Positions 8,749-15,844 of a stretch of 64,000 bases of DNA are shown piece by piece; within the stretch, counting starts at the first letter, position 1, and each line of letters opens with the position of its first letter. The notes beneath the pieces are model-generated. The model was not told the origin of the DNA, did not search any database, and worked only from the letters and a program-made list of their open reading frames with translations. Source of the stretch: an uncultured Lachnospiraceae bacterium (GTDB lineage Bacteria; Bacillota; Clostridia; Lachnospirales; Lachnospiraceae). The translations under genes were made by a program, and so were the position numbers. The DNA lies in assembly GCA_934364805.1 (NCBI GenBank), contig CAKRMH010000004.1, positions 62,001 through 126,000 on the forward strand, given 5' to 3'.

Positions 8749-9093
8749 ATGCACGAACTTGGAATCATCGTTCATGTAATACGTACGGTGGAAGAGGTCG
8801 GTGAGGAAAATCATCTGACAGAAGTCCGATCGGTAACCTGCGAGATTGGTGAGGTAAGCGGCGTTGTGCCGGAATACCTTACCGACTGCTGGCAGTATGC
8901 ACGCCGTAAATCAGAACTTCTGAAAGATTCAGAACTTAAGATCGAGATCCTTCCGGGCGTGACCGTCTGCGAGGATTGCGGGAAAACGTATTCCACTGTA
9001 AAATATGCAAAACAATGTCCATACTGCGGGAGTTATGCAACACATCTTGTCCAGGGAAATGGATTTAGCATCAAGGAGATAGAAGGAGCCTGA
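8749..9093 (+). CDS. hypA: HypA, nickel chaperone
   Basis: Nickel metallochaperone acting with HypB. The 114-residue protein has the usual length; the start MHELG carries the nickel-binding Met-His-Glu N-terminus, and the zinc site is formed by CEDCGK and CPYCG (CxxC...CxxC). The ATG follows GAGGAG and is 17 bp after the oxidoreductase gene, so it is the last gene of the operon. Its stop codon lies inside the terminator stem. Confidence 0.95.
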   Translation: MHELGIIVHVIRTVEEVGEENHLTEVRSVTCEIGEVSGVVPEYLTDCWQYARRKSELLKDSELKIEILPGVTVCEDCGKTYSTVKYAKQCPYCGSYATHLVQGNGFSIKEIEGA

Positions 9094-9109
9094 AACAGGG
9101 CTCCTTTTT
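9084..9109 (+). terminator. intrinsic terminator after hypA
   Basis: GGAGCC and GGCTCC pair around a 7-9 nt loop and are followed by TTTTT. The left arm overlaps the last codons of hypA. Confidence 0.9.
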
Positions 9110-9124
9110 CGATGAAAATTACTA

Positions 9125-9153
9125 TTGCAGAACAAATGTTCGTATTGTATAAT
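9125..9153 (+). promoter_or_regulatory. sigma-A promoter for the radical SAM gene
   Basis: TTGCAG (9125-9130), 17-bp spacer, perfect TATAAT (9148-9153). It predicts transcription from about 9160, which argues against the ATG at 9167 as a start with a ribosome site and favours the GTG at 9194. Confidence 0.7.
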
Positions 9154-9193
9154 GTAAAAAGAACATATGTTTGCGAAAGGGCGTGGTAAGAAA

Positions 9194-10723
9194 GTGAACC
9201 AGATCATACAGAAAGATACAGACCTGATGGAGAAGCTTACGATTTTATCGGATGCTGCAAAGTATGATGTTGCATGTACTTCCAGTGGTGTGGAACGTAA
9301 AGGCGATGGAAAGCATCTTGGAAATACCTCCGGATGCGGAATCTGTCATACATTTACGGGAGATGGCAGATGTATTTCACTTCTTAAAATTTTGTTTACA
9401 AATGAATGTATTTATGATTGTCGTTATTGTGTGAACCGTGTATCGAATGATGTGAGAAGAGAGCGGTTTACGCCCGAAGAGGTGTGCAGACTTACGATCG
9501 GGTTTTATCGGAGAAATTATATCGAGGGTCTGTTTTTAAGCTCGGGAATTGTGCATAGTCCGGATTATACGATGGGCTTATTGTATGAGACTCTTTTTTT
9601 GCTACGCAACAAGTATCATTTTCATGGATATGTTCATATTAAGGGGATTCCTGGAGCTTCTGCGGAAGTTGTGGAGCAGGTTGGATATCTGGCGGACCGT
9701 ATGAGTGTGAATCTGGAATTGCCGACTGCAGAAGGTCTTCGTACACTTGCACCCAATAAAGTCCGTAAGAATATCCTTAGACCAATGAGACAGATACAAA
9801 GTGGGATAAAAGAGAGCCGTGCGTATCATGGCATAACGAGTATGAAGAGCCGTGTCAGTATAGATGAGAAGACTTATTATAATCAGATGGCAGAGATTGC
9901 AGACAGCCATGCAAAGCTGTCGGATTATCACAGGACAACAGGTATCCTGCCGGACGTATCTTATGGAACTGGAAAGACACAGACAGCAACACAGCGTGTG
10001 GCAGAAAGAGACTGGAAATTTGGAGAATTACAGAATACCAGTGGTGGAACGCTGGCACATGCGGACCGTTATTTTGTCCCGGCCGGTCAGAGCACCCAGA
10101 TGATCATCGGAGCAACCGGAGAATCGGATTATCAGATTATGTCCGTTTCCGAAGCATTATACAACCGATTTGATATGAAGCGTGTGTTTTACTCCGCATT
10201 TATCAATGTGAATCAGGATGCAGAGCTTCCGGCTTCTTTCAATGGACCGCCACTGCTTCGGGAACACCGTTTATATCAGGCAGATTTTTTGCTGCGTTTT
10301 TATGGGTTTAAAGCAGATGAACTTTTGTCCGAGAAGCATCCGAACTTTAACGAACGGATCGATCCGAAGTGTGACTGGGCAGTACATCATCTGGAACAGT
10401 TTCCGGTAGAGATTAACACTGCCGATTATTATACACTGCTTCGTGTGCCGGGGATTGGAACAAAGAGCGCAAAGCGTATACTGGCGGCCAGACGTCATGC
10501 GGGACTGGACTTTCCTGATATTAAGAAGATGGGAGTTGTTTTGAAGCGGGCATTATATTTTATTACGTGTAAAGGAAGAATGATGTACCAGACGAAGCTT
10601 GATGAACGCTATATCACCAATCATCTGATCTATAATGAGAAACCTGCCGAACTGCTCCTCGGTAATGGCCAGACACAGACCTATGAACAGATGTCCCTTG
10701 CGGACTGGATTCCATTATCGTAA
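9194..10723 (+). CDS. putative DNA modification/repair radical SAM protein (TIGR03916-like)
   Basis: Radical S-adenosylmethionine enzyme of a family regularly paired with the TIGR03915/DUF4130 protein and sometimes with uracil-DNA glycosylase domains, hence the assumed role in DNA repair or modification. The cluster motif CIYDCRYC (CxxxCxxC) binds the radical SAM 4Fe-4S cluster; further Cys residues lie just before (SGCGICHTF). The C-terminus has a helix-hairpin-helix (LLRVPGIGTKSAKRILAARR), a DNA-binding element. I choose GTG at 9194 since the promoter ends near 9153; ATG at 9167 (9 residues earlier) has almost no leader, and ATG 9227 is also possible. The partner gene begins at 11067 but is separated by a 229-bp palindromic element. 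Substrate and reaction are unknown. Confidence 0.88.
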   Translation: MNQIIQKDTDLMEKLTILSDAAKYDVACTSSGVERKGDGKHLGNTSGCGICHTFTGDGRCISLLKILFTNECIYDCRYCVNRVSNDVRRERFTPEEVCRLTIGFYRRNYIEGLFLSSGIVHSPDYTMGLLYETLFLLRNKYHFHGYVHIKGIPGASAEVVEQVGYLADRMSVNLELPTAEGLRTLAPNKVRKNILRPMRQIQSGIKESRAYHGITSMKSRVSIDEKTYYNQMAEIADSHAKLSDYHRTTGILPDVSYGTGKTQTATQRVAERDWKFGELQNTSGGTLAHADRYFVPAGQSTQMIIGATGESDYQIMSVSEALYNRFDMKRVFYSAFINVNQDAELPASFNGPPLLREHRLYQADFLLRFYGFKADELLSEKHPNFNERIDPKCDWAVHHLEQFPVEINTADYYTLLRVPGIGTKSAKRILAARRHAGLDFPDIKKMGVVLKRALYFITCKGRMMYQTKLDERYITNHLIYNEKPAELLLGNGQTQTYEQMSLADWIPLS

Positions 10724-10771
10724 TGAGATTCATTGTTTTCCAGATCTCCAAAGACAAGGGAAAGTATGTTA

Positions 10772-11000
10772 AGCAGATTAGTAAGAAGATTGTTTTATGT
10801 GACCTGGGAGAGAATTAGCATTTCTTAATGTATCTGGAGATATGCAGCAATGTTCTGCCAGGGAAGGCAGAACAAATCCGAACGATCCATGGAGGGATCG
10901 TTTCGGATGTTTGCGTTGGGATAGATTATTGTAATCAGATACATTTAGAAATTCTTATTCTCGTACAATGGAACAAAAACAATCTTCTTACTAATCTGCT
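10772..11000. repeat. 229-bp inverted-repeat (MITE-like) element with two inner hairpins
   Basis: The two ends are 65-nt arms (10772-10836 and 10936-11000). The outer 25 nt are perfectly complementary (starting AGCAGATTAGTAAGAAG); the next 13 nt are not; the following 27 nt match at 24 positions. The 99-nt centre holds two adjacent hairpins: 10852-10873 (GTTCTGCC/GGCAGAAC, perfect) and 10876-10908 (ATCCGAACGATCC with one bulged T). It carries no convincing gene. It fills most of the 343-bp gap between the radical SAM gene and its partner. The right end abuts a TATAAT (11004-11009), which may supply a -10 to the next gene. Candidate MITE-type element or large structured RNA; no clear target duplication seen. 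Confidence 0.8.
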
Positions 11001-11066
11001 ATATATAATAATGTATGTCTTTGGAATCTGGAATAGAAGAAACACAAAGAAAGGACAGGCAACCGT

Positions 11067-11831
11067 ATGAAAGAACAGTTGATCCTTCGTTGCGAGGATA
11101 CATTAGATGGCATATTTACCGCAATTTTTGATGGTTTTGTATACAAGAACCGGGAAAGTCAGCCATACGAAGATCAGATCCGGATCGCTGTCGGAGAGGA
11201 AGGAAATCTGCAGCTTTTTGCAAAGGAGATTACAGTTGAAACTGATTCACAGAAAGCTGCGAAAACAGTATATGCTATCCGTACCAGGCTGGGACAGTAC
11301 GTATATCAGAGAGTATTTTATGCACTTTGTCATTATGCGGAAGAACGGGCAAGCGTTGTATTTGGATATCTGGTGCGTGCATTCCGGTTTGGGATAAGAA
11401 TCGATGAACATCTGGCTGATTCATATGTCATGCGTGTGATGGAACTCTCAAGGAAGGTATCGAACGAGTGTCAGAAGCTTTATGGATTTTTAAGATTCCG
11501 TCAGCTTGATCAGCTGCTTTATGCGGAGTTTGAACCAAAATGCAATGCAATTCCGGTTATGATGGAGCATTTTGAAGATCGTTATCCCAATGAGAACTTT
11601 CTGATCTATGATAAGAAAAGGAAATATGCATTGGTACATCCGGCATACAAGGCATCCTTTTTCGTGCAGGAGGAAGAAATGCCGGACATAGATGCTGGCG
11701 AGCGGGATGAATTTGAAGAATTATGGAAACGCTATTTTGTTACAATGGAGATCAAAGACAGACATAATGAGGTCTGCCAGGGAAACCTTCTTCCGAAATG
11801 GTATCGAAAGGAAATGTTGGAATTTCAATAG
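11067..11831 (+). CDS. TIGR03915-like (DUF4130) putative DNA repair protein
   Basis: A 254-residue protein of the family that accompanies the radical SAM protein encoded upstream; in other bacteria it is fused to a uracil-DNA glycosylase-like domain. That domain is not present here, so this is the short form. No catalytic motif is evident; conserved-looking segments are YAIRTRLGQYVYQRVFYALC and the region VSNECQKLYGFLRFRQL, with C-terminal LLPKWYRKEMLEF. The start has AAAGGAC about 10 bp upstream. The normal close spacing with the radical SAM gene is broken by the palindromic element, so it may depend on the TATAAT at the element's edge. Function is inferred only from pairing. Confidence 0.82.
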   Translation: MKEQLILRCEDTLDGIFTAIFDGFVYKNRESQPYEDQIRIAVGEEGNLQLFAKEITVETDSQKAAKTVYAIRTRLGQYVYQRVFYALCHYAEERASVVFGYLVRAFRFGIRIDEHLADSYVMRVMELSRKVSNECQKLYGFLRFRQLDQLLYAEFEPKCNAIPVMMEHFEDRYPNENFLIYDKKRKYALVHPAYKASFFVQEEEMPDIDAGERDEFEELWKRYFVTMEIKDRHNEVCQGNLLPKWYRKEMLEFQ

Positions 11832-11838
11832 TCTTATC

Positions 11839-11877
11839 GTCATATTTTATCAGAAATATCTGATAAATTGACGTTTT
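11839..11877 (+). terminator. intrinsic terminator after the DUF4130-like gene
   Basis: CGTCA...TTTATCAG pairs with CTGATAAA...TGACG around AAATAT and is followed by TTTTAAC. Confidence 0.75.
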
Positions 11878-11882
11878 AACAC

Positions 11883-11911
11883 TTTACTTTTTGAAATTGT
11901 TATGCTATGCT
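11883..11911 (+). promoter_or_regulatory. putative promoter of the cold shock gene
   Basis: TTTACT (11883-11888), 17-bp spacer, TATGCT (11906-11911). A small GCTG/CAGC hairpin lies in the short leader. An alternative -35 TTGAAA at 11891 has no well-spaced -10. Confidence 0.4.
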
Positions 11912-11957
11912 AACCCTAGCTGTAATTGCAGCATATTATTAATTGGAGGTACTTTCG

Positions 11958-12161
11958 ATGAACAAAGGTACAGTTAAATGGTTCAACAACCAGAAAGGCT
12001 ACGGATTCATCACAGCAGAAGATGGACATGATGTATTCGTACACTACTCAGGACTTGATATGGAAGGATTCAAATCCCTTGAAGAAGGTGCTGAAGTAGA
12101 ATTCGAGATCACTGATGGTGCTAAAGGCCCTCAGGCAACTGGCGTTAAAGTTATTGGCTAA
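11958..12161 (+). CDS. cold shock protein (CspA family)
   Basis: Single-domain OB-fold RNA chaperone of 67 residues that binds single-stranded nucleic acid. The two RNA-binding motifs are present: KGYGFIT (RNP1) and DVFVHYS (RNP2), and the start MNKGTVKWFNNQKG is typical. ATG 11958 is chosen because TTGGAGGT lies 8 bp before it; the frame extends to TTG 11943, but that TTG is part of the ribosome site. Single gene between terminators. Codons are strongly biased, fitting high expression. Confidence 0.95.
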   Translation: MNKGTVKWFNNQKGYGFITAEDGHDVFVHYSGLDMEGFKSLEEGAEVEFEITDGAKGPQATGVKVIG

Positions 12162-12259
12162 TAAATAACCGCCTGACTAATCAGCAAGTTTCTATGTACC
12201 TTTTTCATTTCGTTATTAGAGCAATTGAATAAGATATAAGATTCACAATGATTAAAAAA

Positions 12260-12302
12260 GAGACAATCATTACCGTATCCGGTAACTGGTTGTCTCTTTT
12301 TT
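12260..12302. terminator. bidirectional terminator between csp and lspA
   Basis: GAGACAA (12260-12266) pairs with TTGTCTC (12290-12296), with an inner TTACCG/CGGTAA stem. It is preceded by an A-run and followed by a T-run, so it can end both the csp transcript and the convergent lspA transcript. Confidence 0.9.
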
Positions 12303-12325
12303 GTCTGAATAGTGATCACGAAGGA

Positions 12326-12781
12326 TTATTTTCTGGAGCCGAGTGTAGTAAGAATTGCACCAAGGAAAATGAACAGATCCGAAAGGTTATAAATGATCCG
12401 GCGTTTTTTCTTTTTCTTATGGGGAAACCAGAAATAATCGACGACATGTCCCTTGCGCTCACGGTCGAAAAGATTGTTTAGTCCGCCAGCTGCAAAAAGA
12501 GCAAGTCCTGTAGTTGTCATACGATCTTTCGGATGATTGCGGACGAAAAACCAGCCAAATACGATCAGCAGAAGAAGAACTGCAAGGCGGTGAAGCTGTT
12601 TCATTTCATGAGGGTGTTTTTGCATAAAACCATAGGCTGCACCGGTGTTGTAAAATTTCTGGATCATGATGTGTCCGTTTAAGATTGGATGGACTTCATC
12701 CAAAGGGTAGGTTTTGTCAACATAATATTTGACACCATAGTCCAGACCAAACAGTGCAATTGCAAGAAAAATAAAAATCAT
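12326..12781 (-). CDS. lspA: signal peptidase II (prolipoprotein signal peptidase)-like
   Basis: Membrane aspartyl protease that removes the signal peptide of lipoproteins. The 151-residue protein has the family's motifs: N45 in NTGAAYG, GGLNNLFDR (99-107), catalytic-type Asp115 in VVDYF and Asp135 in YNLSDLFIFLGA. Four hydrophobic segments are visible. Unusual is a Lys/Arg-rich stretch (HKKKKKRR, about 121-128) between the two catalytic motifs. Start ATG overlaps the stop of the preceding minus-strand gene (TGATG), so the two are coupled. The genuine housekeeping lspA may be elsewhere; this one could be a second copy, which the sequence alone cannot decide. Confidence 0.85.
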   Translation of the reverse strand: MIFIFLAIALFGLDYGVKYYVDKTYPLDEVHPILNGHIMIQKFYNTGAAYGFMQKHPHEMKQLHRLAVLLLLIVFGWFFVRNHPKDRMTTTGLALFAAGGLNNLFDRERKGHVVDYFWFPHKKKKKRRIIYNLSDLFIFLGAILTTLGSRK

Positions 12782-13287
12782 CAGACAGCCTCCTCAAAAG
12801 CGATTTCATGCTGGATCAGAAAACGACGTACAAGTTTATCCCATTCAGCCTCAAGACTTTTGTCCGTGGAAAAGATCGTGTAGGAGACGCCGGTCGTAAG
12901 CAGAAGCAGCTGGTTCTGATATCTGAGATTTAAGAACATTCCGGAGATATCAGAAACAGTATAACTGCTCTGGACAGAAGCAAGCGTCCTGCTCAGATTA
13001 TCCGGAGACAGCAGGAAAATGAACTTAAAAGAAGAAGGTGTCTTTTTTCCTTTGATCAGATCAAAACATTGTGTCCGTAACATGGAAAATGGAAGTGCTT
13101 TATGATCCGTAAGGCCGAGAGCTTCCAGTTCCTCAGAAGAATAAAAGTCTTTGTTGATATGACCATCGATGACGAAAGAAGCACCAGTCAGAATATCTGC
13201 TTCCTGAAGCAGAAAGTGGTCAAATATATCACTGCGAAGCAGTTTGTTCATAAAATCCTTGATATCCGTTAATTTCAGTGCAAGCAT
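12781..13287 (-). CDS. DUF5721-like conserved protein
   Basis: A 168-residue soluble protein starting MLALKLTDIKDFMNKLL, which I associate with the DUF5721 family of Lachnospiraceae; function unknown. No signal peptide or membrane helix. The segment SSFKFIFLLSPDNLSRTLAS and C-terminal WDKLVRRFLIQHEIAFEEAV look structured. It is the first gene of a two-gene minus-strand operon with lspA (1-bp overlap of stop and start). Its start faces the M18 aminopeptidase gene, leaving about 100 bp for both promoters. Confidence 0.75.
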   Translation of the reverse strand: MLALKLTDIKDFMNKLLRSDIFDHFLLQEADILTGASFVIDGHINKDFYSSEELEALGLTDHKALPFSMLRTQCFDLIKGKKTPSSFKFIFLLSPDNLSRTLASVQSSYTVSDISGMFLNLRYQNQLLLLTTGVSYTIFSTDKSLEAEWDKLVRRFLIQHEIAFEEAV

Positions 13288-13338
13288 GCAAAGTCTCCGT
13301 TTCTGTATAAACTGCTTTTAGTATACCATAATCCTCTA

Positions 13339-13367
13339 TTGGAATATAGAGGGATTCTTGCTATAAT
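13339..13367 (+). promoter_or_regulatory. sigma-A promoter for the M18 aminopeptidase gene
   Basis: TTGGAA (13339-13344), 17-bp spacer, perfect TATAAT (13362-13367). It lies so that the GTG at 13368 would be upstream of the transcript, which fixes the start at ATG 13395. Confidence 0.75.
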
Positions 13368-13394
13368 GTGAAAAGATTGTTGGAGGAAAAGAAC

Positions 13395-14681
13395 ATGAAA
13401 GAACAGAAGAATTTATTTGAAATGTTAAAACAGGGGGTTACCCCATTTGGATGTGTAAAGGAGAGTCTTCGGAGACTGACCGGTGCAGGATTTGAGGAGA
13501 TCAGCTATTCAGAGGAATGGAAGCTTAAAAAGGGTGGAAAATATGTGATGAATCATCATGATACTGCACTTTTTGCTTTTACGATTGGAGAAAATTATCA
13601 GACAAATGATATGCTGCGTATGGCCGCTGCACATACGGATTATCCGTGTTTCCGGATCAAACCGAATGCAGATTTTCAGACGGATGCTTATGCACAGGTC
13701 AATGTCGAGGTGTATGGCGGCCCGATTTTAAATACATGGCTGGACCGGCCGCTTGGCATTGCAGGAAGAGTTGCAGTGCGAAGCAACAATCCGTTTGAAC
13801 CGGATATGCGTTTTTACCGGTCAGACAAACCGGTGCTTACGATTCCAAACCTTGCAATCCATATGAACCGTGATGTGAACAGCGGTGTGGAATTAAACCG
13901 CCAGATCGACCTGATGCCGGTACTTGACATGATTCCGAAAGAGCAGAAGGAGACGGATTATTTCTTATGTTTTCTGGCAGAAGAGCTGAATGTGGCCAAA
14001 GAAGATATTCTGGATTTTGAACTGAGCCTTTTCTGTACGGAGGAACCTTGTTATATCGGACCGAAGGAGACTTTGATTTCAAGTCCACGACTGGATAATC
14101 AGACGTCGGTGTCTGCACTTGTATCAGCAATGATTGATGGAACACGTGACAATGGAATCAATCTGATTGCGTTATTTGATCATGAAGAGATCGGCAATAC
14201 AAGTAAGCAGGGAGCTGCTTCAATTCTGCTTCACGATATGGCAGAACGTATTTTGGAAAAACTTGGTTCGAACAGGGAAGAAGCAGCTCGCACAATGTAT
14301 GATGCTATGCTTCTGTCCGTTGATGTTGCGCATGGACTGCACCCGAATAAACAAAATAAGATGGATATCACGAATCATCCAGTACTTGGAAAGGGTTTCT
14401 GTATTAAGGAAGCATGCTCCCAGTCCTATGCAACGGATGCACAGGCAGTCGCAATACTCTGCCAGATCTGTGACCAGAAGAAGATCCCATATCAGCGCTT
14501 TGTAAACCGTTCAGACCTTCGCGGAGGTGGAACACTCGGTTCTGTAGCCTCTACTTTATTCCCGGTCAAGACAGTAGATATCGGCATTCCGCTTCTTGCT
14601 ATGCATTCGGCAAGAGAATTGATGGGAACAAAGGATATGGATGCATTAAAAGACGCAGTGTGCGCATTCTTTTCTTTGTAG
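13395..14681 (+). CDS. M18 family metallo-aminopeptidase
   Basis: Cytoplasmic dinuclear-zinc aminopeptidase (aspartyl aminopeptidase family) trimming N-terminal residues from peptides. The 428-residue protein has the metal-binding pieces AAHTDYPCFRIKP (His80, Asp82), FDHEEIGNTSKQGAAS (Glu pair), SVDVAHGLHPN (Asp) and a C-terminal RSDLRGGGTLGS region. ATG 13395 follows TTGGAGG at the right distance; a GTG nine codons upstream lies before the predicted transcription start. Single gene with its own promoter. The downstream gap 14682-14886 has no clear terminator; a weak CTTTTC/GAAAG hairpin is near 14722. Confidence 0.92.
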   Translation: MKEQKNLFEMLKQGVTPFGCVKESLRRLTGAGFEEISYSEEWKLKKGGKYVMNHHDTALFAFTIGENYQTNDMLRMAAAHTDYPCFRIKPNADFQTDAYAQVNVEVYGGPILNTWLDRPLGIAGRVAVRSNNPFEPDMRFYRSDKPVLTIPNLAIHMNRDVNSGVELNRQIDLMPVLDMIPKEQKETDYFLCFLAEELNVAKEDILDFELSLFCTEEPCYIGPKETLISSPRLDNQTSVSALVSAMIDGTRDNGINLIALFDHEEIGNTSKQGAASILLHDMAERILEKLGSNREEAARTMYDAMLLSVDVAHGLHPNKQNKMDITNHPVLGKGFCIKEACSQSYATDAQAVAILCQICDQKKIPYQRFVNRSDLRGGGTLGSVASTLFPVKTVDIGIPLLAMHSARELMGTKDMDALKDAVCAFFSL

Positions 14682-14886
14682 ATCATGGATTTGTGAAAAA
14701 AATATAAATAATTCAAAATACCCTTTTCAAATGAAAGTTTTCATGGTACTATTACGTAGTAATCAAAACTACATAAGAAAGTAAAAAATAACATTTGAAA
14801 TAATAATAAAAAACTGTTTGCTGCTTATAATAGCATCAGACGGGAATTGGTACCGCAGGACACTGCAAAGAAAGGGTATGAGAATT

Positions 14887-15726
14887 ATGTATAAGATCAT
14901 TATTGATAGTTGTGGTGAATTATCGGAAGAACTGAAAGCAGATGGTCATTTCAGCAATGTACCTTTAGAACTGGAAGTTGATGGATACAGGATCCGCGAT
15001 GATGAGAGTTTTGATCAGAAGGATTTCTTAAGAAGAGTCAAAGAGAGCATCAAAGGACCAAAATCAGCATGCCCGTCACCGGAAAGCTTTATGAGTGCAT
15101 ATGAAGGTCCGGAAGAGAATGTTTATGTCGTCACATTGTCTTCCAAATTGAGCGGATCTTATAACAGTGCGGTTTTAGCAGCAAGTCTTTACGAAGACGA
15201 ACATGAAGAACATAAAAATATCCATGTATTTAATTCTAAATCTGCATCCATTGGCGAGACGATCATTGGTCTTAAGATTCAGGAATTTGAAGAGGACGGC
15301 CTTCCTTTTGAAGAGGTTGTTGCAAAGGTGGAAGATCATATCGCTTCAATGAATACATTTTTTGTACTGGAGACATTGGAAACATTGAGAAAAGCCGGCC
15401 GGTTGAGCAATCTGAAAGCGATGATCGCAAATACTTTAAACATCAAGCCGGTAATGGGATCAACCAAGGAAGGCACAATTCAGCAGCTTGGTCAGGCACG
15501 TGGAATGAAAAAGGCGATGGTTCAGATGGTACAGGATGCAATCAAGTGCACAAAAGACTGTGAAAAACGTGTTCTTGCAATCGCACACTGCAATTGTCCG
15601 GAGCGTGCACAGTTCGTGAAGGAACAGGTTGAGAAACTTGCCAAATTTAAAAAGATTGTCATCGTAGATACCGCAGGGGTTTCCAGCATGTACGCAAACG
15701 ATGGTGGCATTATTCTTGCTTTATAG
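14887..15726 (+). CDS. DegV family fatty-acid-binding protein
   Basis: DegV proteins bind fatty acids and, in the FakB role, present them to the kinase FakA for phosphorylation and lipid synthesis. The protein (279 residues from ATG 14887) starts MYKIIIDSCGELSEEL and carries the family's SPESFM and VVTLSSKLSGSYNSA segments, which shape the ligand pocket, plus LETLRKAGRLSNLKA and the C-terminal TAGVSSMYANDGGI. ATG 14887 is preferred, with AAAGGG about 10 bp before it; ATG 14878 is too close to that site. The upstream gap has a TATAAT at 14826-14831 with no good -35 and a GTAGT/ACTAC repeat near 14755-14772 that could be an operator. No fakA is in the window. Confidence 0.9.
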   Translation: MYKIIIDSCGELSEELKADGHFSNVPLELEVDGYRIRDDESFDQKDFLRRVKESIKGPKSACPSPESFMSAYEGPEENVYVVTLSSKLSGSYNSAVLAASLYEDEHEEHKNIHVFNSKSASIGETIIGLKIQEFEEDGLPFEEVVAKVEDHIASMNTFFVLETLETLRKAGRLSNLKAMIANTLNIKPVMGSTKEGTIQQLGQARGMKKAMVQMVQDAIKCTKDCEKRVLAIAHCNCPERAQFVKEQVEKLAKFKKIVIVDTAGVSSMYANDGGIILAL

Positions 15727-15760
15727 AAAATACACTTGAAACAATACTTACAGGAAAGTA

Positions 15761-15802
15761 CAATAAAGGGGAAGAAACAGTTCTGTTTCTTCTCCTTTAT
15801 TG
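15761..15802 (+). terminator. long hairpin after degV (terminator-like, no T-tract)
   Basis: Two 20-nt arms (15761-15780 and 15783-15802) pair along their whole length with one G-U pair and a 2-nt centre, starting CAATAAAGGGG. No T-run follows (TGTGTAGGG), so it may act as an mRNA-end stabiliser or attenuator rather than a standard terminator. It lies 43 bp before folC. Confidence 0.6.
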
Positions 15803-15844
15803 TGTGTAGGGAAGGAATATTAAGAATTTTAAGGAAGTTTTGGA

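Noticed and set aside
10772..11000. Retron-type msr-msd RNA as explanation of the inverted repeat
   Set aside because: No reverse transcriptase gene follows; the neighbours on both sides are metabolic or repair genes.
10828..11070. 80-codon open frame between the radical SAM and DUF4130-like genes
   Set aside because: It runs through the inner hairpins and right arm of the palindromic element, has no ribosome site, and its composition is not gene-like.
12248..12481. 77-codon plus-strand frame over the csp-lspA terminator and lspA end
   Set aside because: It begins inside the bidirectional terminator and overlaps the well-supported lspA.
14840..14870. T-box-like string TGGTACCGC ahead of the DegV gene
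   Set aside because: No stem I, specifier loop or terminator/antiterminator pair around it, and DegV is not an amino-acid gene.
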